A DNA stretch of 64,000 nucleotides from Paucilactobacillus hokkaidonensis JCM 18461 (GTDB lineage: Bacteria > Bacillota > Bacilli > Lactobacillales > Lactobacillaceae), in the NCBI RefSeq assembly GCF_000829395.1, contig NZ_AP014680.1, positions 1,488,001 to 1,552,000 on the forward strand, given 5' to 3'. The notes beneath the pieces are model-generated. The model saw only the letters and a program-made list of their open reading frames with translations, was not told the DNA's origin and did not search any database. Shown here piece by piece: positions 39,282 through 48,789 of the stretch (position 1 is its first letter; every line of letters starts with the position of its first letter). The translations under genes were made by a program, and so were the position numbers.

Positions 39282-39283
39282 TA

Positions 39284-40129
39284 TTAATTAAGTTTTAACA
39301 ACTGTTGCTTTATTTGTTCGGCTAAATCTGTATGTTCATTGATTGTAGCTACACTAGCCGCAATCTGCCAATTAGCCTTAGCGGTTTCAACCTGCCCCAT
39401 TGCAAAGTAACAATTCGCCAGTTTTAAATATACTTCATCTAGTAAAAACAACGTTTCATTGTGCCGACACAGTTCTAGTGCATGATTGACCAATTCAAGT
39501 GTTGTCCCCGTGTCGTCAAACAGTTGATATAACTGTGCCAATGAAACATAACTTGCAATCAGTTGTCTCGCATCATTAATTGATACGTTTACTTGCAGCA
39601 ATTCACTTGCTTGATTAGCAAATTTTTTCGCTTGATTACTATCATCTTTGTAAAACCAGGCAGTCCCAACTGCAATAGTCGTCATAATCTGATAAATATC
39701 GTCATCGGCCACCGGAAATTGCTGCAATACTAATTCGAAATTAAATAACGCCTCATCATAGTCTTTGTTCTGCTCTAGTTGCAACATCCCCAAAAAATAG
39801 TAATATCGTTGTTTATCATAACGACTTTGCAACTGTTTAATTCCAATATTGTTCAACTGATCGGTTGCAGCATCGTATTGTTTTTGTAAAATCAATCGAT
39901 CAATCGTTGTAAATACATCTGTCAGAACTTGATTTTCATCAACTAATATTTGCGCAAGTGAAATCCCCAACCGAGCACATAGCTGTGCTAAGATTGTCAT
40001 CCCCGGTACTTTATTATTCTTTTCAATGAGGCTAATAGTTGCCTGCGTACAGATTCCCTGTGCTAATTGTTTTTGCGACAATCCTTTATTTTTCCGAAAT
40101 GTTTTTAATTGGTCGCCACGTAATTTCAT
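39284..40129 (-). CDS. XRE-family transcriptional regulator with TPR-like C-terminal domain
   Basis: The 281 residues begin with an XRE helix-turn-helix (LKTFRKNKGLSQKQLAQGI and TQATISLIEKNNKVPG, residues about 8-45). The rest is helical and repetitive in the TPR style (YYFLGMLQLEQNKDYDEALFNF). This is the layout of the Rgg/PlcR/ComR group, whose C-terminal domains bind short peptides. No candidate peptide gene was seen nearby, so a pheromone role is unproved. The start has AAGGCAAGGAA upstream. It follows the GDPD gene by 19 nt and may be in its operon. Confidence 0.8.
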   Translation of the reverse strand: MKLRGDQLKTFRKNKGLSQKQLAQGICTQATISLIEKNNKVPGMTILAQLCARLGISLAQILVDENQVLTDVFTTIDRLILQKQYDAATDQLNNIGIKQLQSRYDKQRYYYFLGMLQLEQNKDYDEALFNFELVLQQFPVADDDIYQIMTTIAVGTAWFYKDDSNQAKKFANQASELLQVNVSINDARQLIASYVSLAQLYQLFDDTGTTLELVNHALELCRHNETLFLLDEVYLKLANCYFAMGQVETAKANWQIAASVATINEHTDLAEQIKQQLLKLN

Positions 40130-40148
40130 GTGTATTCCTTGCCTTTAG

Positions 40149-41627
40149 TTAGATTAACTGCCATAAAACATTTGTTACTCTCGTTGTAACTGGCGCTTTC
40201 ATCACATTTATTTTAGCACGGATTAAACTTAATCGATCGGTGATAATTCCATCGACTCCCAGCTGTAACATTCTTTGTGCTACTTGAGGTTTATCAACTG
40301 TCCAAACATATACTTTTTTATGATGTGCATGTAAAAACTGAACCGTTTGTTGATTCACAGTACGATAATCCAGCGAATAAAAATTAACATCCTTAGTTGC
40401 TAACCGGCTAATTACAAACGGCCGAATTAACCCCACCGATAGTCTAGGATAACTTCGGTGTAACTGAGCAATAATTTGATCATCCACTGAGTGAACTTTA
40501 TCGTGTCGGGACTCAAGCTTGTCTGCATAATGCGATCCAAACGTCTGTGCTACTTGGGTTGGACTAACGTGCTGCGGCTTAATTTCAACTATCAGATGTT
40601 GTTGTCGAGCACGCTTTAAATACTGATTAAAGGTTGATACTGGCGTCTTAAAGCCATGTTCACTCAAGCTAATTCGTTGTAACCGTGCAATTCTCAAATT
40701 ATGCACAGTAGTGTTTCGCCGAGCTAAGCCCTTTAAATTAACATCATGAAAACACACAAATGATTTATCTTCTGTTTCCTGAATGTCCATTTCAATTGCA
40801 GCCGGTTTTTTCTCGCTAGTTTTATGGAGACTTTGGACTGTATTTTGGACCCCATTATGCCCATCAACACCACGGTGAGAGATAATTTCTGGTGTTTTCA
40901 ACTGACTGGAATAATTTAGACTCTGGGTCCACCCAATTACTAGTAGCACACTCGCCACCATCAAGCCTATACCAATAATCACATTAGGCTCACTTGTCAA
41001 TTGTAACTGAAAATATTGGGTAATCAAAAAACTAATCCAATTAGCCAATATCCATGTACCGATTAGCAGCAACATCGCGCCACCTAAAAAATCATTAGCC
41101 TTAGCAATCCAATTGACACATAGATACATTAACCCGAAACCAACTATCGTAACCAGTAGCTGAATGCCAAATGACTTGAAAAATTGATTAGTAAATAAAC
41201 TACCGGTGGCAAAATGCGGATTTAATGATCGAAGTATCCATCCTCGTAGCTGCCGCCACCACAAAACCAACAGACTGCAATAACAGATTGCAATCACCGG
41301 TACAATCAAAATACGTCGCAGATACAGCACCCGCAAGGCTGTCTGTGGGATATAAATTAGATTGATAACATGACTAGTTAATCCTAAACCACCCAATGGC
41401 AACAACATAATCCAGCCGATTAACAAACTAAGTCCGACGATCCATGAGGTCTTCCCAATATTTTCTTGTGCCTTCAACTGATAACTAACCCACGCAATAA
41501 CAATTAACAGGCTACAAAATAAGCAACTGATTTTTATCCAAGTTGCTAGTTTAATATTTGCCAATAACCAATTATTAATGATTACCAACACCCACATGAT
41601 CCCAGTTAATTCGATTCGTTTCGTCAT
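40149..41627 (-). CDS. Membrane-anchored glycerophosphodiester phosphodiesterase
   Basis: Hydrolyses glycerophosphodiesters, possibly teichoic acid or phospholipid head groups. The first 250 residues hold about seven membrane helices. The catalytic GDPD domain starts at EIISHRGVDGHNGVQNT, with the acid-base residues in EMDIQETEDKSFVCFHD and a later VDGIITDR. The length (492 residues from ATG 41625-41627, GGGG upstream) is a little less than other membrane-type GDPDs. The in-frame upstream ATG has no binding site. It probably shares a transcript with the XRE gene. Confidence 0.88.
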   Translation of the reverse strand: MTKRIELTGIMWVLVIINNWLLANIKLATWIKISCLFCSLLIVIAWVSYQLKAQENIGKTSWIVGLSLLIGWIMLLPLGGLGLTSHVINLIYIPQTALRVLYLRRILIVPVIAICYCSLLVLWWRQLRGWILRSLNPHFATGSLFTNQFFKSFGIQLLVTIVGFGLMYLCVNWIAKANDFLGGAMLLLIGTWILANWISFLITQYFQLQLTSEPNVIIGIGLMVASVLLVIGWTQSLNYSSQLKTPEIISHRGVDGHNGVQNTVQSLHKTSEKKPAAIEMDIQETEDKSFVCFHDVNLKGLARRNTTVHNLRIARLQRISLSEHGFKTPVSTFNQYLKRARQQHLIVEIKPQHVSPTQVAQTFGSHYADKLESRHDKVHSVDDQIIAQLHRSYPRLSVGLIRPFVISRLATKDVNFYSLDYRTVNQQTVQFLHAHHKKVYVWTVDKPQVAQRMLQLGVDGIITDRLSLIRAKINVMKAPVTTRVTNVLWQLI

Positions 41628-41697
41628 TTTTATCCCCATTATGTAAAATGGTACCTGGTTCCTTGTTGTAAAAGAAACTAAGCACCATCATCAAACT

Positions 41698-42843
41698 CTA
41701 TTTGTCATTATTATATTCTTTTTTACCAACGTGTTCAGTACCTAATTCTTCAAAGTCATACTTAATTTCACTATTGCGCTTGTACTCATCCAATCCATAT
41801 TGAATAATCTGATCAATTAATTCTGAATAACTAATCCCAGAAACTTCCCACATTTGTGGATACAGGCTGATATTAGTAAAGCCAGGCAACGTATTGGGTT
41901 CACTTAAATATGGTACGTTGTTTTCATCAACCAAAAAGTCAATTCGAGACAGGCCCTTCATTCCTAACGCAACGTAAGCTGTTAGCGCCATCTGTGTGAT
42001 CTCATTCGTTAACTCTGCTGGTAACACCACTGGTAGTTCAAAGACAACCCCACTTGCATCAACAAACTTGTTTTGATAATCATAAAAAGGATCACTATCT
42101 GGAACTTTAACGGCACCTAATTTAGATGCGCGTGGCGCCTCGTTACCTAAAATTGAAATTTCAATTTCTTTTGGTCCCTGAATCGCTTCTTCGACCAAAA
42201 TTTTGAAGTCATAGTTAAATGCATCAGCCAAACCATCGTTATATTCTTGCTCATTAGTAGCACGATGAATTCCAACTGAAGATCCTTGGTTGGCTGGCTT
42301 AATAAAGACAGTCTCACCCAATTCACCGCTAATCTTAGCCCAAGTCATTTCCGCCTTATTTTCAGGTGTAACCAGTAAGTACTTAGTATTGCGCACACCC
42401 GCTTGAGTCAGGATCCGCTTAGTCATATCTTTATCAAACGACAATGCGGATGCCAAGACATTGGAACCAATGTACGGCTTTTTTAGCAATTTGAATAGTC
42501 CCTGGACCGTACCATCTTCACCTAAATTACCATGAATTACTGGATAAAAAATATCCACATCTTGTACTTCTTGTAGCGCCAAGATCGGTGCTAATGGATT
42601 GTGCATATCAATTTTTGGATATTCATCCGCAACAACCTGATCTTCTGCTTCACCATTAAAAATTCGTTTTGAAGCCGCGTTTCCTAATAGAATTCCATCT
42701 TTGGTAAACATGAACAAACTTACATCATACTTTTGTTTGTCCATTGCATCGTAAATATTATGGGCTGAACGTTTAGAAACATCATGTTCAGACGAATTGC
42801 CACCAAAAAGGAGTGCTACATGAATCTTTCGATTTGTCTGCAT
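41698..42843 (-). CDS. ddl: D-alanine--D-X ligase, Phe-type (predicted D-Ala-D-lactate former)
   Basis: ATP-grasp ligase that makes the terminal dipeptide or depsipeptide of the cell-wall precursor. The 381 residues include HGNLGEDGTVQG and KPANQGSSVGIH, and the C-terminal metal site EPNTLPGFT. The position that is Tyr216 in E. coli DdlB (FYDYEAKY) reads FYDYQNKF here, giving Phe260, equivalent to Phe261 of the Leuconostoc enzyme that forms D-Ala-D-Lac. This predicts intrinsic glycopeptide resistance. The equivalence is by local motif alignment. Confidence 0.9.
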   Translation of the reverse strand: MQTNRKIHVALLFGGNSSEHDVSKRSAHNIYDAMDKQKYDVSLFMFTKDGILLGNAASKRIFNGEAEDQVVADEYPKIDMHNPLAPILALQEVQDVDIFYPVIHGNLGEDGTVQGLFKLLKKPYIGSNVLASALSFDKDMTKRILTQAGVRNTKYLLVTPENKAEMTWAKISGELGETVFIKPANQGSSVGIHRATNEQEYNDGLADAFNYDFKILVEEAIQGPKEIEISILGNEAPRASKLGAVKVPDSDPFYDYQNKFVDASGVVFELPVVLPAELTNEITQMALTAYVALGMKGLSRIDFLVDENNVPYLSEPNTLPGFTNISLYPQMWEVSGISYSELIDQIIQYGLDEYKRNSEIKYDFEELGTEHVGKKEYNNDK

Positions 42844-42944
42844 TTCTTTATCACACCATTCTTCCGATTTTTTAGAATCTTAAGTTTACCACGACCAGTA
42901 AATCCTGCGCAAATTTTACGCAAAAACTTAGCAATCTTTAATTT

Positions 42945-43916
42945 TTAACCTAAATATTGTTGGCCACTCGCAATGTATTTAATAATCTCTTCATTAAAAT
43001 CGCCACGAACCAAAATTGCCTGCATTAACCGAGTATGATTCATCAAACGATTCCATTCGCCTTCAGAGTGTGGCTCAAACTGATTCATTAATTGACTACG
43101 CCAGGCCTTTAGCTGGAGTAAAAAGTAATTTTGATACAATTCATTTTTATTGGTAATGCGTGCTAAATAAGAAGCAATTCGTTGTGGTTCACCAAAAATC
43201 AATGGTGTCTGCAAATATTTATAGCGCTCGATTAAAACGGTCATCAAAAACAATTTATCCGCACGTGATAATTCGTCTCGCTGTGACAACTCATCCAGTA
43301 CGTTCCCAATATGGGTGTACGCATGTCCCCACCCATTTTTACGAATAAAGCCGCGCGTATCGGTTTCCATAATAGTATACAATGACAACTGCATCACCGC
43401 TTGATTAATTAATTCCGGCGTTAAGAAGAAATAACCAGCTTGATCCCCATATGTGAGTGTTGAAAGTAATAAAACTGCAAACGAACGTTGATAAATTGCA
43501 TTATTTTGCGGCTCTAAAATGTGATCAAATAAAACTTCATCAGATAACAAGTATTTGTAGGCCAAGGTCAACTGGCGCTTTGAAAAGATCTGAGCTTCCA
43601 GTAATTCGTTGAATATAAAGTAAACACCATGATCCCGTACTTCTGGATCGGGTGAACCAATATGACCAAGCAATAATAATAAATCTTGGTCTGAAATCTC
43701 AGTCAGCTGATTGTCAGTATGTTTTTGCCGTAATTGTTTAATTAAGGCTAAAACCTCATCGTCATCCCTTGGTAGATAAACTTTGGTTGATTTAACTTTT
43801 TTAACAGAGGTAGCCAACTTTCCAATTTCTGTTCCCAGTGATTGAAAAATTTGGCCCTGGTTTATTTTTTCTCTTAAAGCACTAAGTTGTGCTGCTAATT
43901 GTGTCTGCTGACTCAC
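42945..43916 (-). CDS. DUF2785 family protein
   Basis: A 323-residue soluble protein, all-helical by composition, with the DUF2785 signature ETDTRGFIRKNGWGHAYTHIGNVLDEL near residues 190-216 (shown in part). No function is known for the family. The start is GTG with AGAGGGG 6 nt upstream. It is a single gene upstream of ddl; the gap of about 100 nt between them contains no clear terminator. Confidence 0.8.
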   Translation of the reverse strand: MSQQTQLAAQLSALREKINQGQIFQSLGTEIGKLATSVKKVKSTKVYLPRDDDEVLALIKQLRQKHTDNQLTEISDQDLLLLLGHIGSPDPEVRDHGVYFIFNELLEAQIFSKRQLTLAYKYLLSDEVLFDHILEPQNNAIYQRSFAVLLLSTLTYGDQAGYFFLTPELINQAVMQLSLYTIMETDTRGFIRKNGWGHAYTHIGNVLDELSQRDELSRADKLFLMTVLIERYKYLQTPLIFGEPQRIASYLARITNKNELYQNYFLLQLKAWRSQLMNQFEPHSEGEWNRLMNHTRLMQAILVRGDFNEEIIKYIASGQQYLG

Positions 43917-44094
43917 GATTTGCCCCTCTTTTCTTCACCAAAACTAATACATCAATGATAGCACACCAGCACAAGGAGATGAAACTACAAAGCATATTAA
44001 TAACTATGCTTTCAACTACGTTAATGCAAAAAAAATTGAACCAGCAATTACTGCCAATTCAACCATTAATCTACAAAGGGATTAAAGTTTTAAT

Positions 44095-44847
44095 CTAGTC
44101 CCTGCGAAGTCGCAATTTACTACTAAACCAATATGATAAGCCACCCCATATAATTATCCACAACAGCAATATAATTGTTCCATTCAGTGGATTGTAGTTT
44201 CCTGAGCTATCTGAATAACCCAAAATTAATTTACTAAAATTAATAATTGGATCCCAATTAATATTAGCCTGAACTAATACCTTAGCAAGATAAGTCAACA
44301 CCACAACTAATACCACTGGAAATCCTATAATGACAATTGATTTTCCCCGTTTACTCAGCAGTGCCATGAAATAACCAATTGCTAGTCCAAACGAAGCCAA
44401 CATTAAAAATCCTAAATAAAGTTGTACGATGGCAATCAAATAGGTACCAAATGTGTGATTCTGGTAACCAACAAACATGCTGTTAACTAAAATATTTTGT
44501 CCTTTAATTAATTTTTCGATGAAATCAATAATTAAGACAACCAATGCCAATAAAAAGAGCCCTTTAATTCTAGCGAACCACGCTGTTCTCCTTGACACTC
44601 CGTTTTGAATTGTCCATTTGAAATTATCATAGTTAAACATTAATGTATCGATAAATAGATACAATGCCGCCACTGCAGTAAAGGCAGTATTCGTTATCTT
44701 AAATCCAACGTTGCCATCTATCGCTACAGAGAATAATGTTGGAATGAAATACGTAATCCCCAAGAACCACACAAACGTCCATCCCAACCGGATAATGGAT
44801 TGTTTAAAATCATACACAGCTAACCGATTGCTTTTACTTTTCAACAT
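44095..44847 (-). CDS. ABC transporter permease subunit (YtrA-linked)
   Basis: About 250 residues with six hydrophobic helices and no sequence motif. It is the last gene of a gntR-ATPase-permease set and starts inside the ATPase gene end, at ATG 44845-44847 with GGGGGTG upstream. The set resembles YtrA-regulated ABC exporters, which often respond to cell wall antibiotics. Substrate is unknown. A small plus-strand stretch overlaps its end and is not counted as a gene. Confidence 0.75.
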   Translation of the reverse strand: MLKSKSNRLAVYDFKQSIIRLGWTFVWFLGITYFIPTLFSVAIDGNVGFKITNTAFTAVAALYLFIDTLMFNYDNFKWTIQNGVSRRTAWFARIKGLFLLALVVLIIDFIEKLIKGQNILVNSMFVGYQNHTFGTYLIAIVQLYLGFLMLASFGLAIGYFMALLSKRGKSIVIIGFPVVLVVVLTYLAKVLVQANINWDPIINFSKLILGYSDSSGNYNPLNGTIILLLWIIIWGGLSYWFSSKLRLRRD

Positions 44848-45709
44848 TGTAATCACCCCCGTCAGTTAAATAAACAAATAGTTTTTGCAAATCAACGTGC
44901 TCAATCTTAACTGTATCTGGAATCACACGACTATCATCCAAAGAACCGTACACATAGTCTGTTCGTAACCCGCCTAAAGTATTATGACCAATTACGTTCA
45001 GACCATCAGTATATTGCTCTACAGCCTGATTAGGCCCCGTAATTGCATATGAATTGGCCACAATCGATTGGGTCTCTCCATCAATCAAAATTTTCCCTTT
45101 GTCTAAAATGAAAACATGTTCAACAATTGGTGCAATTTCTTCAATTAAATGTGTCGAGATCAAAAACGTTCGTGGTCGATCCTCATATGTTTGTAACAGC
45201 TCCTGATAAAACAACTCGCGATGGTTGGCATCCAGTCCTAAAACGGGTTCATCGAAGAATACGTAATCGACAGGTACACTGAGGGCAATAATCAATTTAA
45301 CGATTGAATGATAACCGGTTGATAGACCGCCAAATTTAGCATCTAATTTAACCCCAAATTTTTGGACCAGTTGTCTAGCCTTAGTCCAATCAAATGAGCC
45401 ATAGCTTAATTCAGTCTGTTTAAATATTTTTTCAATCTTCATTCGTTCAGAATACATATCAATTTCGCTCATTAAAAACATATTGGATAATAATCGGTCA
45501 TTTTCAATAACAGATTGATCGTCAATTTTAACTGATCCGCTTGATGGAAAAATACGATTGGAAATAATATTTAGCAGTGTACTTTTACCGGCTCCGTTAC
45601 GTCCCAACAACCCGTAAATTTTGTTCGGCTCTAAGGTCAGTGAAACATCTTTCAATACTTCGTGATGGCCAAATTTGCGTGAAAGATGATTAATTTTCAG
45701 TTGTGTCAT
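44834..45709 (-). CDS. ABC transporter ATP-binding protein (YtrB-like)
   Basis: ATPase subunit of an exporter with Walker A GRNGAGKST, Walker B YVFFDEPVLGLD and switch HLIEE segment (ISTHLIEEIAPI). The signature motif is degenerate: LSTGYHSIVKLIIAL instead of LSGGQ-R, as in some YtrB-like ATPases. It starts at ATG 45707-45709, inside the end of the regulator gene, with GGGGGT upstream. The overlap points to coupled translation. Confidence 0.85.
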   Translation of the reverse strand: MTQLKINHLSRKFGHHEVLKDVSLTLEPNKIYGLLGRNGAGKSTLLNIISNRIFPSSGSVKIDDQSVIENDRLLSNMFLMSEIDMYSERMKIEKIFKQTELSYGSFDWTKARQLVQKFGVKLDAKFGGLSTGYHSIVKLIIALSVPVDYVFFDEPVLGLDANHRELFYQELLQTYEDRPRTFLISTHLIEEIAPIVEHVFILDKGKILIDGETQSIVANSYAITGPNQAVEQYTDGLNVIGHNTLGGLRTDYVYGSLDDSRVIPDTVKIEHVDLQKLFVYLTDGGDYNVEK

Positions 45710-46073
45710 TTTGATACCCCCGTTCAATTAACTCAATTAATTTATCCTCTGTTAAACCTAATTTTTGTGCCTCAGTCACTACATTTAAAATATAGTCAGT
45801 AAAGAAACTTTCTTTCCGCTGATGGCCAATGGTTTCAACTGCTCCAACTTTGACAAACATTCCAATCCCCCGTCTTTTTTCAATTAATTCCTTAGCAACC
45901 AACAAATTCATCCCTTTTAACACGGTTGCCGGATTAATATGAAATTGTTTTGATATTTCAGTTGTTGATGGGACCTGCTGATCTTCAGCAAAACTACCAG
46001 TGAAAATGGCTTCCTCAAGCTGCTGAGCAACTTGGAGATATAATGGTTCGGTGCTATTAAAATTAAATTCCAA
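45690..46073 (-). CDS. GntR-family regulator, YtrA subfamily
   Basis: A small (about 127 residues) winged-helix protein: PLYLQVAQQLEEAIFTGSF, TTEISKQFHINPATVLKGMN and the wing LIEKRRGIGMFV are seen, followed by only about 50 residues without an effector domain, the YtrA hallmark. The start is taken as TTG 46071-46073 (GAGGTG 8 nt upstream), though a GTG 9 nt earlier is possible. It overlaps the upstream permease gene and the downstream ATPase gene. It probably represses its own operon and perhaps the upstream bceAB pair. Confidence 0.85.
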   Translation of the reverse strand: MEFNFNSTEPLYLQVAQQLEEAIFTGSFAEDQQVPSTTEISKQFHINPATVLKGMNLLVAKELIEKRRGIGMFVKVGAVETIGHQRKESFFTDYILNVVTEAQKLGLTEDKLIELIERGYQNDTTEN

Positions 46074-46078
46074 ATTAA

Positions 46079-47881
46079 TCACCTCATTTTCTTTTGTAAC
46101 ACTAATCGTTGATACAGCTTAACCGTCACTAAATAATACAAACAATAACAAATTGTAAAGCCCATCACTGACCACCACCATTGATCGTACGGATTAACCA
46201 TTAACTTTTTAAACATTTGCAAACCAAGGGCAACATACCCAATTCCAGCAATTCCTGGAATAATAAACAAAACGCCAATTTCGTAAGCTATTGCCCGTTT
46301 CAATTGCTTGTTAGCAACTCCAATTTTGATTAACATTTGATAGCGGTCACGATCTATTTTAGTACCAGATAATACTTTAAACATTAGACACGATGCTAAC
46401 ATGGTTAAGAATGCAATTCCTAAAAATAATCCAATAAATTCTAATCCACCAAACAGCGTATTTGAAATCACGAACATTTCGTAAGTATTACCAACCTCAT
46501 AACCACTTGTAGCGGCTACTGATTTATATTTTTCGAGTTGTTTTAAGTGGTGATAACTCTGGTTCAAACTGCGAACACGGATTAGCCGCAGTGAGCTCTT
46601 AGTCCCGACAGTTTCATTGAACTGCTTTGCTGGTAATACCACATTTTTTTTATTGCGAATTGTAGGATCTTCTAACAACAGAAAGCTTGAATTTTCAATT
46701 GTTTTACCAGTTAATTCTTTATTCGTTACATTTTTATATTGCGGGTTTGTTAATTGATGCTCAGAGTTAGCCGGAATAACCGCTTCAAGCGGATGTCGGT
46801 CCAACTGCGCCTGATTATAATAAACATTTTTTTGATCACTAATTTGTGAATAGGTAACATCCCTTGTTACATCCATTTTGCTGATTATTTTTTTAGCTTG
46901 GCTCGTCGGATTCGTGATATTCATGCTATATGCACTAGAATAAGCACTCATAATGGGGATTTGACGGTGATATCCGATACCAACGACGATTGCCCCTAAT
47001 GCTAGCGCAAACAAAATTGTTACCATTGATAATACACGAGTATAATTTTCAATTCGAAACTGTAACTGACCGAGAGTGAATAATCGCAGACCCTTATAAC
47101 TAAATGCCCGCTTTTTCAACCAGTTGATGATCCATGAAAATAACGAATGAATGACTAAGTAAGTCCCGCCTGAGATCGCCACTAAGGCAATTGGAATAGC
47201 GGTCAGCTGCAACACTTCGATTTGCAGCAATGCTGTAAATCCAATTACCAGTAAAATCAGTCCACTAACCGACTCTACCATTTTTAATTTATAGTTATTA
47301 CTAGGCTGGTTAACAAGTTGATTGGCCTTCAAAATTGAATTCAGGGGTTTTCTTCGAACACTGATTAATGAAACAATGGTACAAAAGATTGCCAAAAGCC
47401 CGAATAGAACAATTGTAATAATGATAGCCGGTCCTTGAACCACGCTCAGTCCAGTTAGCGGAAAATGAATTTGATTAGCTAGCCAATGACTAGCAACCTG
47501 AGTCAGACCCATTCCTAATAATAAGCCAACTAACGTAGATCCTAATTGCACCGTAAATGTTTCCAACATGATCATCTGACTAATCTTACGTGGCTTAGCT
47601 CCAAACATGATAAAGAGACCGTAGTCTTGGTAACGCATCCCCAATAAAAATGACTGCGCATAACCGACATAAACAATTGTAATCAAGGTCAGCAAAATCA
47701 AACCAAAAACGAATACTTGTGTAACTGATGAAATATTAACATTAGCTTTTAAAAACTTTTCGTTAGTGGCCAATGCTGCAAACATATAAAAAATGGCTGC
47801 TCCAATACTTAATCCTGAAAATAAAACCAGGTAATCTGGCCACCGGCGATGTAATCCAGCAAATGCTAGTTTGTGAATCAT
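46079..47881 (-). CDS. BceB-like ABC transporter permease (FtsX family)
   Basis: A 600-residue permease with about ten membrane helices and a large extracellular loop (about residues 320-460), the layout of bacitracin-type resistance transporters. GGGAGGTG precedes the ATG. Its ATPase partner is the gene at 47896-48651, which has an in-frame stop, so the transporter may be inactive. The final codons overlap the gntR gene, making a five-gene run (bceA-bceB-gntR-ATPase-permease). No two-component system is present in the window. Confidence 0.85.
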   Translation of the reverse strand: MIHKLAFAGLHRRWPDYLVLFSGLSIGAAIFYMFAALATNEKFLKANVNISSVTQVFVFGLILLTLITIVYVGYAQSFLLGMRYQDYGLFIMFGAKPRKISQMIMLETFTVQLGSTLVGLLLGMGLTQVASHWLANQIHFPLTGLSVVQGPAIIITIVLFGLLAIFCTIVSLISVRRKPLNSILKANQLVNQPSNNYKLKMVESVSGLILLVIGFTALLQIEVLQLTAIPIALVAISGGTYLVIHSLFSWIINWLKKRAFSYKGLRLFTLGQLQFRIENYTRVLSMVTILFALALGAIVVGIGYHRQIPIMSAYSSAYSMNITNPTSQAKKIISKMDVTRDVTYSQISDQKNVYYNQAQLDRHPLEAVIPANSEHQLTNPQYKNVTNKELTGKTIENSSFLLLEDPTIRNKKNVVLPAKQFNETVGTKSSLRLIRVRSLNQSYHHLKQLEKYKSVAATSGYEVGNTYEMFVISNTLFGGLEFIGLFLGIAFLTMLASCLMFKVLSGTKIDRDRYQMLIKIGVANKQLKRAIAYEIGVLFIIPGIAGIGYVALGLQMFKKLMVNPYDQWWWSVMGFTICYCLYYLVTVKLYQRLVLQKKMR

Positions 47882-47895
47882 ATTATTACACCTCC

Positions 47896-48651
47896 CTATC
47901 TATACGTTCCTAAGTCAGTTAAAATCTCTTGATAAAACGTAGAACGAGATTTAGCCTCACGGTTCAAACTGCTTCCAATCACGCCATCCTTGATCATCAA
48001 AATACGCTCACAATACGATGCTGAAAATGGATCATGGGTTACTAGCAAAATGGAAACATGAGAATTTTGATTGATTTAAGTTAATAATTCCAATAAATCC
48101 CGGGCACTCTGTGAATCTAATGCACCAGTGGGCTCATCAGCTAAAAGTAACTTAGGTTGATGAACCAATGCCCGTGCGGCAGCTACTCGCTGTTTTTGTC
48201 CCCCTGACAATTGTGCTGGGTACTGCTGTAAAACTCCTTCAATCGACAATTTTTGGGCGACTTGTTCGACTGCATCATCGATTTTATTTTTCTTTGTGTT
48301 AGTTAGCGTTAGTGGCAAAGCAATATTTTCTGCTGCTGTTAGATTTTCCAATAAACTAAAATCTTGAAAAATAAACCCTAACTCCTGTGCTCTGAAATCA
48401 CTTAATTGGTTCTTTTTAAGTGTGCTAATATCTCTTTGATTAATTTCAATTGTTCCACTAGTGGGTCGATCAAGTGTGGCAATCAAATTAAGTAATGTGG
48501 TCTTACCAGATCCTGATGCTCCCATAATCCCAACAAATTCACCCTCATTTACTTCAAAATTAATTCCTTTTAATGCCTCGTAACTGGCGGTGTTTTTGCC
48601 ACCATATTTTTTGTACAAATCTTTCACAAAAACAATCGGTTGTTTATTCAT
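47896..48651 (-). pseudogene. BceA-like ABC ATPase with an in-frame TAA stop
   Basis: The first part has Walker A GASGSGKTT, signature LSGGQKQRVAAARAL and Walker B LLLADEPTGALD, then stops at TAA (48076-48078) after LLELLT. Reading on in the same frame gives 59 further codons, including the missing switch histidine in SILLVTHDPFSA and a plausible C-terminus to TAG at 47896-47898. The frame is unbroken otherwise. The full length of about 250 codons matches BceA. ATG 48649-48651 has GGAGG upstream. This is a single nonsense mutation or a sequencing error. Confidence 0.82.
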
Positions 48652-48677
48652 TGGTTCCTCCACTGTTCATTGGTTAA

Positions 48678-48705
48678 TCACTTATGTAACTAACCATACA
48701 AGTGA
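48678..48705. promoter_or_regulatory. Candidate GntR operator over the bceA promoter
   Basis: TCACTT and AAGTGA flank a 16-base centre that covers the -10 at 48693-48698. Inner TGTA/TACA add near-symmetry. The YtrA-type regulator in the same operon is the obvious candidate binder. Confidence 0.35.
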
Positions 48706-48721
48706 ATAACTATTTTGTCAA
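48693..48721 (-). promoter_or_regulatory. Promoter of the bceA-bceB-gntR operon
   Basis: TTGACA, 17 nt, TATGGT on the minus strand, about 40 nt before the bceA start. Confidence 0.7.
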
Positions 48722-48737
48722 CATTTTTTTGCAAAAT

Positions 48738-48777
48738 AAAAAGCATGGGATTAAAAATCTAATCTCATGCCTTGTTT
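48738..48777 (-). terminator. Terminator of the SPFH gene
   Basis: GCATGAGATTA and TAATCCCATGC on the minus strand (one wobble pair), followed by TTTTTATTTT. It lies 13 nt after the gene end. Confidence 0.8.
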
Positions 48778-48789
48778 TCACAGTATCAA

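Noticed and set aside
43979-44098. Plus-strand small ORF MKLQSILITMLSTTL... of 39 codons after an AAGGAG.
   Set aside because: The binding site abuts the ATG without spacing, there is no recognisable similarity, and it overlaps the end of a minus-strand permease.
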